A program made the position numbers and the translations under genes. From assembly GCA_049970695.1 (NCBI GenBank), contig JBMFML010000003.1:62001-126000 (forward strand): a DNA stretch of 64,000 nt, in the 5' to 3' direction. Positions 16,696 through 25,548 of this stretch are shown here, piece by piece. The notes under the pieces were generated by a model. That model had not been told where the DNA came from. It searched no databases and was given only the letters and a program-made list of their open reading frames with translations. This DNA is from UBA285 sp049970695 (GTDB taxonomy: Archaea; Thermoproteota; Thermoprotei_A; Sulfolobales; Desulfurococcaceae). Position 1 is the stretch's first letter. Every line of letters starts with the position of its first letter.

Positions 16696-18372
16696 TCACC
16701 AACAGTTACTTATAATTTTGCTCAGGCTTACTTCAGCAATGACGAGCGGATTCTTCAATCCGAGTCTGAGCAGTATTCGTGGATTCACTTCGCCTACGAA
16801 GCCTACATCCCCGCCACAAGCCTTTATTGCAGCCGTCCTCTCGGGAAGGAACCCGCTTACATGGCTTTTTTCGAAGGAGGGTTTAACGCCTAGCTCAGAA
16901 AACATGGCTTTAACGTACGCTAAGCCATCGGTCAGCGTAGCCTTTTCGTGCGTTATCGCAAAGCCGACTCTTCTCTCCACTCTTGCACTGGTTTCAAACG
17001 TGTCATCTGGAATAACGACATCTCCTACTTCAAAGATCATTAACTTAGACTTAGTCGCCTTTTCAGCATTTTCAGCCACTACTTCTACCAACTGTGGCGC
17101 AAGCCACAGCCTGAGCCCCTCGAACCTCTCTGACCGGGGATTTTCCACCACGAACATCTCTCTGTCTCCTACTTCAAGCAAATGAAGCTGCGTCGCTCTA
17201 CTGCTCATCATGTAATTAGCCACTTCCTGGAAGCCCAGCCCAACCAGGATGTCTCTCACTTTTCTAGAGACGTATTCGATTGGATGAATCCTGCCTATGG
17301 TCTGTGTTAGAGGTAGTGAGGTTGCTTCTTCTCCAAGCCTCTCATACCCATATGCCATTGCAACATCTTCTGCGACATCAACCCAAGTTTTGACGTCTAT
17401 TCTGTAGACCGGCGCCTTTACGATTAGCGAGTCTTCTTTTAGGTCTTCAATAACGTAGTAAAACCTTCTGAGAAGCCCAGCGATTTCGTGGGCAGAAAGC
17501 GATGTACCTAACAGCCTGTTGACTTCTCTGACACGTACTTCTATGGGCTCGGCAGAGGTTCTGGGAGCTTTAACTACTAATCCGCTTACATAGTTGACTG
17601 CTACAACTTCGATTATTCCCGTTCGCGATCGCTCAGCAATGTTATAAGCCATTATTGTAACAGCATTTACAACGTCATTAAGAGACGCTCCTGTCGAGTC
17701 TATTAGCACGTTCTTTGTTTCAGCAGTAACTTTGTAGTCATCACTATTAAGTATCGGAACTAAACTGAGTACCTCGCCTCTGGAGTCTGCAAGTATTGGG
17801 TACTTCTCCATGTCCTTTATTATATATCCATATGCCTGGCCCTTGTCCGTTTTTTCGAGTACTTCTCTAAGAGTCATTTCTTTAGGCTCGTTTAGGGGCC
17901 TGTACCTTGTTTCATCAGGATCGGCGAGCTTGTAATATATTGGCGGCTTAATTTTATCTAGGTCATATATTCCAATGCTTATTTTTCTGCGTCTACGGCC
18001 ATACGTGTCAGCTATTTTCTCTTGTAACTGCATCATTTGCTTTATTGCTTCATCAGTAAGCACCAAGTCCCTAACAACAGCTAGTGCGACGTAAGGCCTC
18101 TGAGGTATTTCTTCTGCGTAGCCATTCACGCTCGAATCTTTTACCGTGATATCTTTTGGCTTGAGTTCGAGCCAAGGCCTTAGAGCCCTTGCTATGCCTT
18201 CTACGCTGAACAAGTCCGGTCTGTCGCTACTGGCTTCAAGAACTACTTTGTCTCCTGAAACTTCTTCAACTTCGCATTTGAGTTTGGCAAGTAGCCTATA
18301 CACATCACCAATGCTGAGCCTGCGATTTAGAAGAGCTTCTAAATCGCTTAAGCTTATTTCAATTACTGGCGT
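16696..18372 (-). CDS. pheT: Phenylalanyl-tRNA synthetase beta subunit, with no canonical start codon
   Basis: The archaeal PheT beta subunit: B5 and core-like domains with D-R-P-D-L-F-S-V-E-G-I-A-R-A-L-R near the N-terminus, and V-A-E-D-V-A-M-A-Y-G-Y-E-R-L in the middle. The first ATG/GTG/TTG is a GTG at 18303, but clear family sequence continues upstream (P-V-I-E-I-S-L-S-D-L-E-A-L-L-N-R-R) as far as 18369. An ACG at 18372 stands exactly where family members have Met, 10 bases after the previous stop and just after GGGTGGT. I therefore place the start at ACG 18372 (558 residues); ATT 18363 is another option. Confidence 0.85.
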   Translation of the reverse strand, partial: TPVIEISLSDLEALLNRRLSIGDVYRLLAKLKCEVEEVSGDKVVLEASSDRPDLFSVEGIARALRPWLELKPKDITVKDSSVNGYAEEIPQRPYVALAVVRDLVLTDEAIKQMMQLQEKIADTYGRRRRKISIGIYDLDKIKPPIYYKLADPDETRYRPLNEPKEMTLREVLEKTDKGQAYGYIIKDMEKYPILADSRGEVLSLVPILNSDDYKVTAETKNVLIDSTGASLNDVVNAVTIMAYNIAERSRTGIIEVVAVNYVSGLVVKAPRTSAEPIEVRVREVNRLLGTSLSAHEIAGLLRRFYYVIEDLKEDSLIVKAPVYRIDVKTWVDVAEDVAMAYGYERLGEEATSLPLTQTIGRIHPIEYVSRKVRDILVGLGFQEVANYMMSSRATQLHLLEVGDREMFVVENPRSERFEGLRLWLAPQLVEVVAENAEKATKSKLMIFEVGDVVIPDDTFETSARVERRVGFAITHEKATLTDGLAYVKAMFSELGVKPSFEKSHVSGFLPERTAAIKACGGDVGFVGEVNPRILLRLGLKNPLVIAEVSLSKIISNCW

Positions 18373-18382
18373 CTTACCACCC

Positions 18383-20053
18383 TTATATGCTACTTTTGAT
18401 AGTTAACCAGGCTTCTCTTATAATTCCCTTTTCTTCTTCTGACCAGTGTAGCAGGTTCTCTAGTTGGTAAAGCTCTTCGAAGTCCTTCAAGCCGTTGATG
18501 TAAGCCAGTGGGGCATATAGGGACAAGTAAGTGTGTGCACCTTTAATGTTCCTCAGCTTCATATACTTGCTGTAGCCGAGCGACTTATAGAGAAACCTCG
18601 ATGACACGGGCGTTTCAAGCGCGTTAGTAACGACTTCTTTATCCCAGTATTCGAAAACCTTTCCGAGAGCAGATACGTCGATTCCCTTTTTCATAGCCTC
18701 GATAGCATACCAAGATGCCAGGTAATCCTTATAGTGTGCAACAATGCGGTTTTTCAGCTCAACGCTAAGTGCTAAGTAGCCTGCAGTAGCCGCTGCTACG
18801 GCGGTCTTAGCAATGTTAGCTATGGATAGTGAATCGATGTCATCCATATCCGTGTGGTAATACTTACTAGGCCACTCGTTGAGCATGGCGCTATCAAGAC
18901 CCCAGGCCAGCGTGACGTCGTGATCGCTTCCAGCTGTGTAAGGCGTCTGAGAATACCTAATGCTGGGAAGGCTGAATCCTCCAAACGAAGAGGCCGTGTC
19001 GAAGGCTACCTTGATTGCGATATATGTGCTTGCGGCCGAGACGGGTTTCATAAAGAGCGGTGGGTTAACTACATTGAGTACAGAGCCAGTAATGTTCTGC
19101 CTAGAGCCAACCATGTCTAAGTCTATAACGCTAACGGGATTCCAGGGCAGGTGTTCTTTAGCATAAATAGTCCCACTATATTCTGGAACAAATAAATGCG
19201 CGTGCGAATATCTCGTGCTTGCCTCACTCAGTATCTTCGCTACTGCCGCATTTGCCGCTACACCGCTCGCGTTGTCGTGCGCTCCTGGCTTTGGATGACA
19301 TATATGGCTAATGAAGAGCGCGCCTGGATCCCCGCCCGCATACGCTACTAGGCCTTTCAGCGGCCTTTCGTGGTACCTGGTCCTTACACTCCAACAGACA
19401 GTTATGCTCGTGCCCTTGTTCAAGAGAGATATTAGTGTTTGAGCCGCTGTGTACGGTATGTTAACGACAACGGGTTTCTTCTTTACTTCTCGACTCTTAA
19501 TAAACAATCCGCTGTAGGGTACCGCCTCGGGGTACCTCTTGCTATCGAATAGTATCACCAAGTTTGCATCTACAAGCTCGTAGGCTGCAAATGCGGGTGC
19601 TTCTAGAAGTACAGCATCACCACTGCAATTCTCGGCCTCGGTGCAGTATTTCATGTCGCTGCAGCCCTCGCCTGGAGGAGAGTGGGCTGCAACGAGAGTA
19701 GGGTGGTCTTGGTAGTCGTAGCTGAAGAGAACGCTGCTGCCTTTATTAATGCGTAAGTACCCGCTTTCAGCATCCCACGAAACAGGCGTTTCCATAAAGC
19801 CTTTAACACTACTACTAGGCACGTCAAATGTCTTTACATCTAGGCCCAGGCCTTCTAGCTCGTGTGCGACCAGCTCGATAGCTTCGAGCAAGCCTTTGCT
19901 TCCCTGTATTCTGTGCAAAGCAGTTATCTTCTTCAAGAGAGTTTCTACGAAGCCCTTAACAGGAACCCTACTATATTCCTCAAACAATTTGTTAATAGAG
20001 CCCTTCACAAAACCCAACCCATGCTCGCGAAGTTTACAAAACGCCTCGAGCAA
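18383..20053 (-). CDS. DUF4910 / M28-like aminopeptidase domain protein
   Basis: A 556-residue protein related to zinc aminopeptidases of the M28 fold. The likely metal-binding sites are H-I-C-H-P-K-P-G-A-H-D-N-A-S-G (about 250-265), V-I-D-L-D-M-V-G near 310, and A-G-S-D-H-D near 375. A winged-helix-like C-terminal part follows, as in DUF4910 proteins. There is no signal peptide, so it probably acts in the cytoplasm. The TTG start is the first usable one. pheT follows 10 bases after the stop, so the two are co-transcribed. Confidence 0.78.
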   Translation of the reverse strand: MLEAFCKLREHGLGFVKGSINKLFEEYSRVPVKGFVETLLKKITALHRIQGSKGLLEAIELVAHELEGLGLDVKTFDVPSSSVKGFMETPVSWDAESGYLRINKGSSVLFSYDYQDHPTLVAAHSPPGEGCSDMKYCTEAENCSGDAVLLEAPAFAAYELVDANLVILFDSKRYPEAVPYSGLFIKSREVKKKPVVVNIPYTAAQTLISLLNKGTSITVCWSVRTRYHERPLKGLVAYAGGDPGALFISHICHPKPGAHDNASGVAANAAVAKILSEASTRYSHAHLFVPEYSGTIYAKEHLPWNPVSVIDLDMVGSRQNITGSVLNVVNPPLFMKPVSAASTYIAIKVAFDTASSFGGFSLPSIRYSQTPYTAGSDHDVTLAWGLDSAMLNEWPSKYYHTDMDDIDSLSIANIAKTAVAAATAGYLALSVELKNRIVAHYKDYLASWYAIEAMKKGIDVSALGKVFEYWDKEVVTNALETPVSSRFLYKSLGYSKYMKLRNIKGAHTYLSLYAPLAYINGLKDFEELYQLENLLHWSEEEKGIIREAWLTIKSSI

Positions 20054-20117
20054 TTAAACTTTTTACTTCTTGCTACTATCTGCCGCTAACTGGTATGCAC
20101 GCCTTTGGTCGACTACC

Positions 20118-21671
20118 ATGGTTATTGTAAGCATTACACCTGAAATAGCGCTCGAAAAATCGGTTAACTACGCAGGGGGCTTGGGGGTTCTCGAAGGAGA
20201 CAAGTTCTATGCAGCCGGCGATATGGGCCTAGATTACCTAGTCTTCTCCCTCTTCTACAGGCATGGCTATGTTAAAATAAAGATAGGTCGAGAGGGCAAA
20301 GTAGAGCTCGTGCCCGAAGACGTGAGTAAGAGTTTTTACGAAGACCTCACGCCAGATCCTGAACTCACCGTGACTCTGAATAATGCAACCGTTTACCTCA
20401 TACCATGGATCTACAAATACAAAAGTGCCAAGGCGGTTTTGTTTGAAGCCGTGTGCCCAGAATGGGCACGCAAATTAACAGATAGGCTTTATCTCGAAGA
20501 CAGCGAAGAAGAAAAGTTTCTGAAGTACGCTCTACTGGCAAAAGCCACTGCAGCTTATCTTCGAGAGAGAGTGGGCATAGAAAACATTACAGTAATAGAC
20601 CTTGAAGAGTCGTACACTGCTCTCGTGCTCTACGAATTAAGAGACCTCGCTAAGAAAATGAGAATAGTGATCCACACGCCAGGACCCTGGGGTCACCCCG
20701 TTTTCCCAGGCAGATTTCTCAAGCGAGAGTTCAACGTGGACGTTGCACAACACGTTAATATGACAGAGGAGGCTTTGAAGTTCTTAGATGTTGCTATTGT
20801 AGTGTCTAAAAAGCAAAAAGACATACTAGCAAAGGTCTTTCCCGGCTATGCTAATAAGCTGAAGCCGATAACAAACGGTATATACATAGAGAGGTGGCTT
20901 GACCCAGAGCTCTACAAAGCCTACTCGTCAGGTGCTATTGATAAGAGCACACTACTACGTGCAAGACGTAAAGCAAGAAGAGAACTGCTTTCTCTTCTGA
21001 GACTCTACAAACCCGAGATCTCGGTTGACGATAAGCCTGTAGTAACCTGGGCCAGAAGATTGACGCGTTACAAGAGGCCTTACTTTATTGCTAGATTTAT
21101 CGAGGAAAACTCCGATGTCGATGCCATGTACGTGCTATCGGGTAAGCCGCATCCACGAGACCCTGATGGTCGCAAGTACCTTGAGGTTTTCAAGGAGCTT
21201 TCGTTGAAGTTCAAGAACGTTGTTTACATACCTGACTACAGCATAGATGTAGCGAAGATCCTAGTAAGAGCCTCCGACATATGGCTGTTCACTCCGTTCA
21301 GTGGATGGGAGGCTTGTGGAACTAGCTACATGAAGGCATTAATCAACGGGGTACCGGTTGTTTCAAGTAGAGATGGCGGCGCTATCGAGATTATAAGAGA
21401 TGGCTATAATGGCTGGCTTTTTGGAGACGACTTGAGAGATTTCATCAACATTTATGAAGACCCCAGAGCCGCGCTAATAGATGCGAGAGACTACGAAGAA
21501 TTTAAGTTCAAGCTGCTTCGAGCAATCGACATTTACATCAGTAGGAAGGACGAGTACTGGGAAGTAGCTCTCAATGCCCACAAGACTTCCCTAGAGCTGG
21601 TCGACATTAAGGGAGTATTAAAGCGCTACTACCTTGAGCCGGAGGGGAGTTTAGATGCCAAAAACCATTAA
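20118..21671 (+). CDS. Alpha-glucan phosphorylase-like glycosyltransferase (GT35 type)
   Basis: About 517 residues from the ATG at 20118; the frame opens earlier at 20070, but the family begins at S-I-T-P-E-I-A-L-E. The N-terminus has Y-A-G-G-L-G-V-L-E-G-D, as in archaeal maltodextrin/glycogen phosphorylases. The C-terminal half has R-R-L-T-R-Y-K-R-P and G-W-E-A-C-G-T-S-Y-M-K-A, where the Lys would carry pyridoxal phosphate. It would release glucose-1-phosphate from alpha-glucans. Cys replaces the usual Ser/Ala in E-A-S-G-T, so a related transferase role cannot be excluded. Confidence 0.75.
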   Translation: MVIVSITPEIALEKSVNYAGGLGVLEGDKFYAAGDMGLDYLVFSLFYRHGYVKIKIGREGKVELVPEDVSKSFYEDLTPDPELTVTLNNATVYLIPWIYKYKSAKAVLFEAVCPEWARKLTDRLYLEDSEEEKFLKYALLAKATAAYLRERVGIENITVIDLEESYTALVLYELRDLAKKMRIVIHTPGPWGHPVFPGRFLKREFNVDVAQHVNMTEEALKFLDVAIVVSKKQKDILAKVFPGYANKLKPITNGIYIERWLDPELYKAYSSGAIDKSTLLRARRKARRELLSLLRLYKPEISVDDKPVVTWARRLTRYKRPYFIARFIEENSDVDAMYVLSGKPHPRDPDGRKYLEVFKELSLKFKNVVYIPDYSIDVAKILVRASDIWLFTPFSGWEACGTSYMKALINGVPVVSSRDGGAIEIIRDGYNGWLFGDDLRDFINIYEDPRAALIDARDYEEFKFKLLRAIDIYISRKDEYWEVALNAHKTSLELVDIKGVLKRYYLEPEGSLDAKNH

Positions 21672-21708
21672 ATAAAAACGAAAACTTGCAGATTCTCGTC
21701 TCGCCTGT

Positions 21709-21894
21709 TTATCCGCAAATCGGATACTCGTCTGGAACCTTTACTCTGAAGTACCTACCTGTTTCGGGATCCTGGAAGAGTCCTATTTTAACGCCCTTTC
21801 TACCAGCGGGTGCTAATTGCCAGACCTTGAGTGGAATGAGCTCTAATTCCTTGCCTGCTGGTGTCTTGACTTTAACTTTTTCTGTACAGGGCAT
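21709..21894 (-). CDS. creN7: Chromatin protein Cren7
   Basis: A 61-residue protein very close to Cren7: V-K-V-K-T-P-A-G-K-E, then K-V-W-Q-L-A-P (the Trp and Leu that insert into the DNA minor groove), G-R-K-G-V-K-I-G-L-F, and D-P-E-T-G-R-Y-F-R. It bends and packs DNA and is found in crenarchaea. The ATG at 21894 is preceded by GGTGAGG at ideal spacing, so I prefer it to the GTG at 21903. A TATA box (TATATAAG on the minus strand) lies near 21930-21938. The extra C-terminal Cys-Gly is unusual. Confidence 0.95.
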   Translation of the reverse strand: MPCTEKVKVKTPAGKELELIPLKVWQLAPAGRKGVKIGLFQDPETGRYFRVKVPDEYPICG

Positions 21895-22023
21895 TTCCCT
21901 CACCCAAGTCTACTTACGGAGTGACGAACTTATATACCTTTACCAATCGCAAAAACCTGGTGTACGTTTAGTATTAACGCGTATACGTCTCAAAGTACGT
22001 GCTCTCAATAACTAATTCTGTAG

Positions 22024-22087
22024 GAGCTCAGCTACCCCAGGGTGGCATCATAGCACTTCTCGAGTGGCATGACTCTCATCATCAGTT
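22024..22087 (-). ncRNA. Candidate C/D box guide sRNA
   Basis: On the minus strand the order is a C box ATGATGA (22082-22076), about 24 bases, a C' box ATGATGC (22051-22045), a 13-base spacer, then a D box CTGA (22031-22028). D' is not clear; TCGA sits at the right place. A TATA-like CTATATTTA near 22110-22117 lies about 25 bases before the expected 5' end. Size and spacing fit archaeal 2'-O-methylation guide RNAs. The target is unknown. Confidence 0.45.
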
Positions 22088-22206
22088 TATAGTGGTGTGT
22101 AGAAAGGTAAATATAGCTGAAAACGGTGTGTAGCACAAAAACAAGCAGTTACCTTACAATGCTATAGGAGAATCTTTAAGACTTGAAGCTACAAGAACGC
22201 GCGTCT

Positions 22207-23361
22207 TTACTCGGAGTTCTCGATGTTGAGTGTTCCATATTGCTTGTTCCACTCTTTATATGCATCAAGAAGTGTTGGGTTGATACTTGGTTTATGGCGC
22301 TCTATTACGGCAATGAAGTCCTCAGTGCTTATGACTCTCTCCTCGGGCTTAAGTTTTTTCTCGTATATTTCCTCTACGATGTTATTTTGAACTTCTTTGA
22401 CGATCGAAACTATGTCAGCCGAGCTGTAGTTCTCGGTAATGGCTGCGAGCTTTTTGAAGTCTATTTCTCCTATCTTGAACGTCTTGGAAAGCTTGCTTAT
22501 GTAGTGCCTGAACAGCCTTTCTCGGACTTCCACATTTGGTGCAGGAACATATATCCTTCTCTCAAATCTGCGTATAAAGCCTATGTCAAGATTCCACGGC
22601 TTATTAGTTGCTCCTATAACAAATAACGGGAGCTTTTGATATTCTTTGCTCGCCAGTCCATCCATTTCTATTAGGAACTGGTTTCTCGCCCTCTTTTCGC
22701 CGCCAACTTCTACTCCATATTGCTGAAAAAGGGCATCTACTTCGTCAATGAAGATTATTACAGGTGAGCCCTTGAGCGCGTATCCTCTGGCCGTTTCAAA
22801 TAGCTTCTTAACATTTCTTTCTGCATCGCCAAGCCACTTACTCATTATGTGTGCTGGTGTTACGTTTATTAGTATAGCATCTATTTCGTTTGCAAGGGCT
22901 ATTGCAAGCTCGGTCTTACCACAACCCGGTGGACCAAAAAGTAGTATGGCCTTAGGCCAGCCTAATGGATATAGCTCTGGTGTTTTAACTGGGTAAATGA
23001 CGGCTCTTCGTAGCGCGCGCTTGACTTCTTCGAGGTCTACTAGGTCATCAAAGGTTTTTCGAGACCTATTTTCAGGTAGAAGTACTTCGAAGAGGGTTTC
23101 CTCGTTGCCTTCTACTTGCGCTTGTCTCGCCCTGCTCAGTTTATCTGCCTGCTTCTCCAAAAAAGCCACTCTATTCTTATACTTAACAACAAGCTCCTTG
23201 TAGAAGTCGGCCAGTGGTGCATCGGGGTATAAAGTCAAGTACTTCGTGAAGGACTCTATTGCTGATTTGTAGTACTTTATTGCGTTTTCATAGTCGCCTG
23301 CCTTATCTGCTGCAATGGCTCTTTTTGCATATTCCATCCCCACATCAGCGAGATAGTGCAT
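22207..23361 (-). CDS. cdvC: Vps4-like AAA ATPase CdvC (ESCRT cell division machinery)
   Basis: A 384-residue protein: an N-terminal MIT domain (about 1-80) and then one AAA module with Walker A G-P-P-G-C-G-K-T (143-150) and Walker B I-F-I-D-E-V-D (203-209). R-R-F-E-R-R holds the arginine fingers. CdvC disassembles ESCRT-III polymers during crenarchaeal cell division, and its MIT domain binds the C-terminal tail of CdvB. It lies directly downstream of cdvB (27 bases), the standard arrangement. Confidence 0.95.
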   Translation of the reverse strand: MHYLADVGMEYAKRAIAADKAGDYENAIKYYKSAIESFTKYLTLYPDAPLADFYKELVVKYKNRVAFLEKQADKLSRARQAQVEGNEETLFEVLLPENRSRKTFDDLVDLEEVKRALRRAVIYPVKTPELYPLGWPKAILLFGPPGCGKTELAIALANEIDAILINVTPAHIMSKWLGDAERNVKKLFETARGYALKGSPVIIFIDEVDALFQQYGVEVGGEKRARNQFLIEMDGLASKEYQKLPLFVIGATNKPWNLDIGFIRRFERRIYVPAPNVEVRERLFRHYISKLSKTFKIGEIDFKKLAAITENYSSADIVSIVKEVQNNIVEEIYEKKLKPEERVISTEDFIAVIERHKPSINPTLLDAYKEWNKQYGTLNIENSE

Positions 23362-23388
23362 GCTAATGGCGCCTCACCGCGTCAGTAT

Positions 23389-24234
23389 TTACCATCTTTT
23401 AACTTTAACCAGGTTCTTTGCCTCAAGAGACTTAAGGGCTTCTAGGATGGTGTCTCTCGAAACCCCATACTTTTTCTCAAAAGCCCGTACATCAAGTATT
23501 CCTGCCGTTATTGACAGTTCATGAAGGATCCACTGCTCAACAACGCTTAGTGGAACGCTGATTACTTGGCTTATTGGAGCCTGTGGAGCTGAGCTTGCGT
23601 GGATACTCACTTGCGCTGGTAGTTGCTGATCCTTGCTAGCAAGGGCAGCGTCTCTTGCAACTTGAGGCTCTTTTTCTGCTCTCGTAGTTACCTGCACCTC
23701 GGCGTGCTTTGCGCGCTCTTCAATTTGCTGGCCACTCGAGTACGTCTGTTGAATTGTAGGCATGCCTATTGAGGACATGGCAAGAATGCCGGCTACTCTT
23801 TGCTCCAGCATCCTCACTTGACTCAATAGTTGTGGATTCACTTTCTCGATTACGGGCTCTAGGTTCTTGAGTTCTTCTAGTACTTCAGGCAGAATCTTCA
23901 GCGGCTCTTCTACATAGAATATCGTTTCGAGCCTATACTTTATTCTCATTAAATCGTATATGGACTTTGTCATTAAGTCTATGTATCCCTTCACATTCCT
24001 AACTTCTTCTTCTATTATTCTGCTGAGTTCTCTGTCGGACTCCGTTATTTTCAACCTCTTTTTGTGCTCCTCCGAAATTGTTTCTAGGCTCTTTTTGGTT
24101 ATCTCGAGGGCCCTCAGCATTTTCTCGATGGTATTTATAGACTCTGCTATTTCGCGCTTTAACGGATCCTTTGGTTTAAACGCCCCAAATAGCTTCCCAA
24201 ATATACTTTGGCTGGTCGCCAGTGACATATTCAC
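23389..24234 (-). CDS. cdvB: ESCRT-III-like division protein CdvB
   Basis: A 281-residue protein. Residues 20-165 are the helical Snf7/ESCRT-III core. Residues 165-225 are a Gln/Ala/Pro-rich linker with a short proline motif (A-P-Q-A-P-I-S-Q-V) that could be the MIM2 site for CdvC. Residues 230-281 form a winged helix, which in Sulfolobus CdvB binds CdvA. The TATA-like CTTAAAAG (minus strand, 24271-24278) lies about 40 bases before the start. The gene that usually precedes cdvB, cdvA, is not here; the next gene is a divergent CoA-transferase. Confidence 0.93.
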   Translation of the reverse strand: MNMSLATSQSIFGKLFGAFKPKDPLKREIAESINTIEKMLRALEITKKSLETISEEHKKRLKITESDRELSRIIEEEVRNVKGYIDLMTKSIYDLMRIKYRLETIFYVEEPLKILPEVLEELKNLEPVIEKVNPQLLSQVRMLEQRVAGILAMSSIGMPTIQQTYSSGQQIEERAKHAEVQVTTRAEKEPQVARDAALASKDQQLPAQVSIHASSAPQAPISQVISVPLSVVEQWILHELSITAGILDVRAFEKKYGVSRDTILEALKSLEAKNLVKVKRW

Positions 24235-24353
24235 ACCGTTCGTCTAAAATATTCCCCCAGAGTAGCGCTTTTAAGAGGGGGTTTGAGTATTACTTCGCCC
24301 TCCACGAGCTGATGGCTGCTTTATATCGAGCCCACGCTATATGATATCTTTCG

Positions 24354-25547
24354 GTGCAGGGCTTGAAGCCTCTAAGTGGTTTAAGAGTGCTAGACTTAAG
24401 CCACACACTCGCAGGTCCAATAGCAACGATGGTATTAGCAGATCTCGGCGCAGAAGTCATCAAAGTAGAAGCTCTTCACGGAGATGAAACAAGAAGCTGG
24501 GCCCCTTTTGTAGATGGAGAGAGCGCCTACTACTTGTCTATAAACAGAGGCAAGAAGAGCATAGCAGTGAATCTCAAAGATGAGCGTGGACGAGAAATAG
24601 TGTATAAGCTGGCAAGCCGGTCTCAAGTGCTAGTAGAGAACTTCAGGCCAGGCGTTCCCGAAAAACTTGGCGTTGACTACGATTCGATAGTCAAAGTAAA
24701 CAGGGAAGTAGTGTACGTGAGCATTAAGGGATTTAGGCAAGGCAGTGTCTACGAGCAAAAACCGGCATACGATATAATAATTCAGGCAATCACGGGACTG
24801 ATGTCCACTACTGGCGAGGAGGGGCGGCCTCCTGTTAGGGTGAGCTTTGCCCTGTTTGACGTAATGACGGGCTACTTAGCTGTAATATACTTACTTGCCG
24901 CACTGTATGCTGGAGTAAGGCCAGTGAAGATCGAAGTGCCCATGTACGATGCCGCCATATTTTCGATGTGCTACGTTCCAATGATGTACCTCGCCACCGG
25001 TAGAAAACCGGAGAGGATGGGGCATGCCCATCCCTCGATGGTGCCCTACCAGGCTTTCGCTGATTCTGAAGGTAAGTGGTTTATAGTTGCTGCTGCCAAT
25101 GATCGCCTATGGATGGCGTTGTGTGAGGCCTTGGGAAGAAAGGACCTAGCTGAAAACCCCTTATTCAAGACTAATGCTGACAGAGTAAGGAACAGAAACA
25201 AACTAATACCCATTCTCGAAGAAATATTTAAGACTAATACTCGTGAATTCTGGATCTCGCTCTTAGAAAAACACGGTGTTCCAGCAGCCCCCGTTTACGA
25301 AATCGACGAAGTCTTTAGAGATCCCTACGTCGTGGAAGAAAACGTCGTCATCTATTTAAATCACCCTAAGCTCGGTAAAGTACCACAAATACGCGGTCCT
25401 GGAATAGTTAACGGCAAGCGCCTAGTTAGCGAGCTACACCCGCCCTTACTTGGAGAGCACACTATTCAAATTCTGAAAGAGCTAGGGTACAGCGACGAAG
25501 AAATAGCTAGACTCAAAGCCGAAGGCGTAATCTACTACCCAGAGTAA
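24354..25547 (+). CDS. Class III (CaiB/BaiF family) CoA-transferase
   Basis: A 397-residue class III CoA-transferase: V-L-D-L-S-H-T-L-A-G-P near the start, L-G-A-E-V-I-K-V-E, and V-E-N-F-R-P-G-V-P-E-K-L-G. It moves CoA between carboxylic acids; the substrates cannot be told from sequence. In this family the catalytic Asp lies near residue 165 (here in L-F-D-V-M-T). A TATA-like TTTATATC near 24318-24325 puts the transcript start close to the GTG, so the mRNA may be leaderless. The next gene starts 1 base after its stop. Confidence 0.9.
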   Translation: MQGLKPLSGLRVLDLSHTLAGPIATMVLADLGAEVIKVEALHGDETRSWAPFVDGESAYYLSINRGKKSIAVNLKDERGREIVYKLASRSQVLVENFRPGVPEKLGVDYDSIVKVNREVVYVSIKGFRQGSVYEQKPAYDIIIQAITGLMSTTGEEGRPPVRVSFALFDVMTGYLAVIYLLAALYAGVRPVKIEVPMYDAAIFSMCYVPMMYLATGRKPERMGHAHPSMVPYQAFADSEGKWFIVAAANDRLWMALCEALGRKDLAENPLFKTNADRVRNRNKLIPILEEIFKTNTREFWISLLEKHGVPAAPVYEIDEVFRDPYVVEENVVIYLNHPKLGKVPQIRGPGIVNGKRLVSELHPPLLGEHTIQILKELGYSDEEIARLKAEGVIYYPE

Positions 25548-25548
25548 G

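Noticed and set aside
21686..22015. 109-residue plus-strand frame
   Set aside because: It is antisense to cren7, which is certain, and has no similarity to anything I know.
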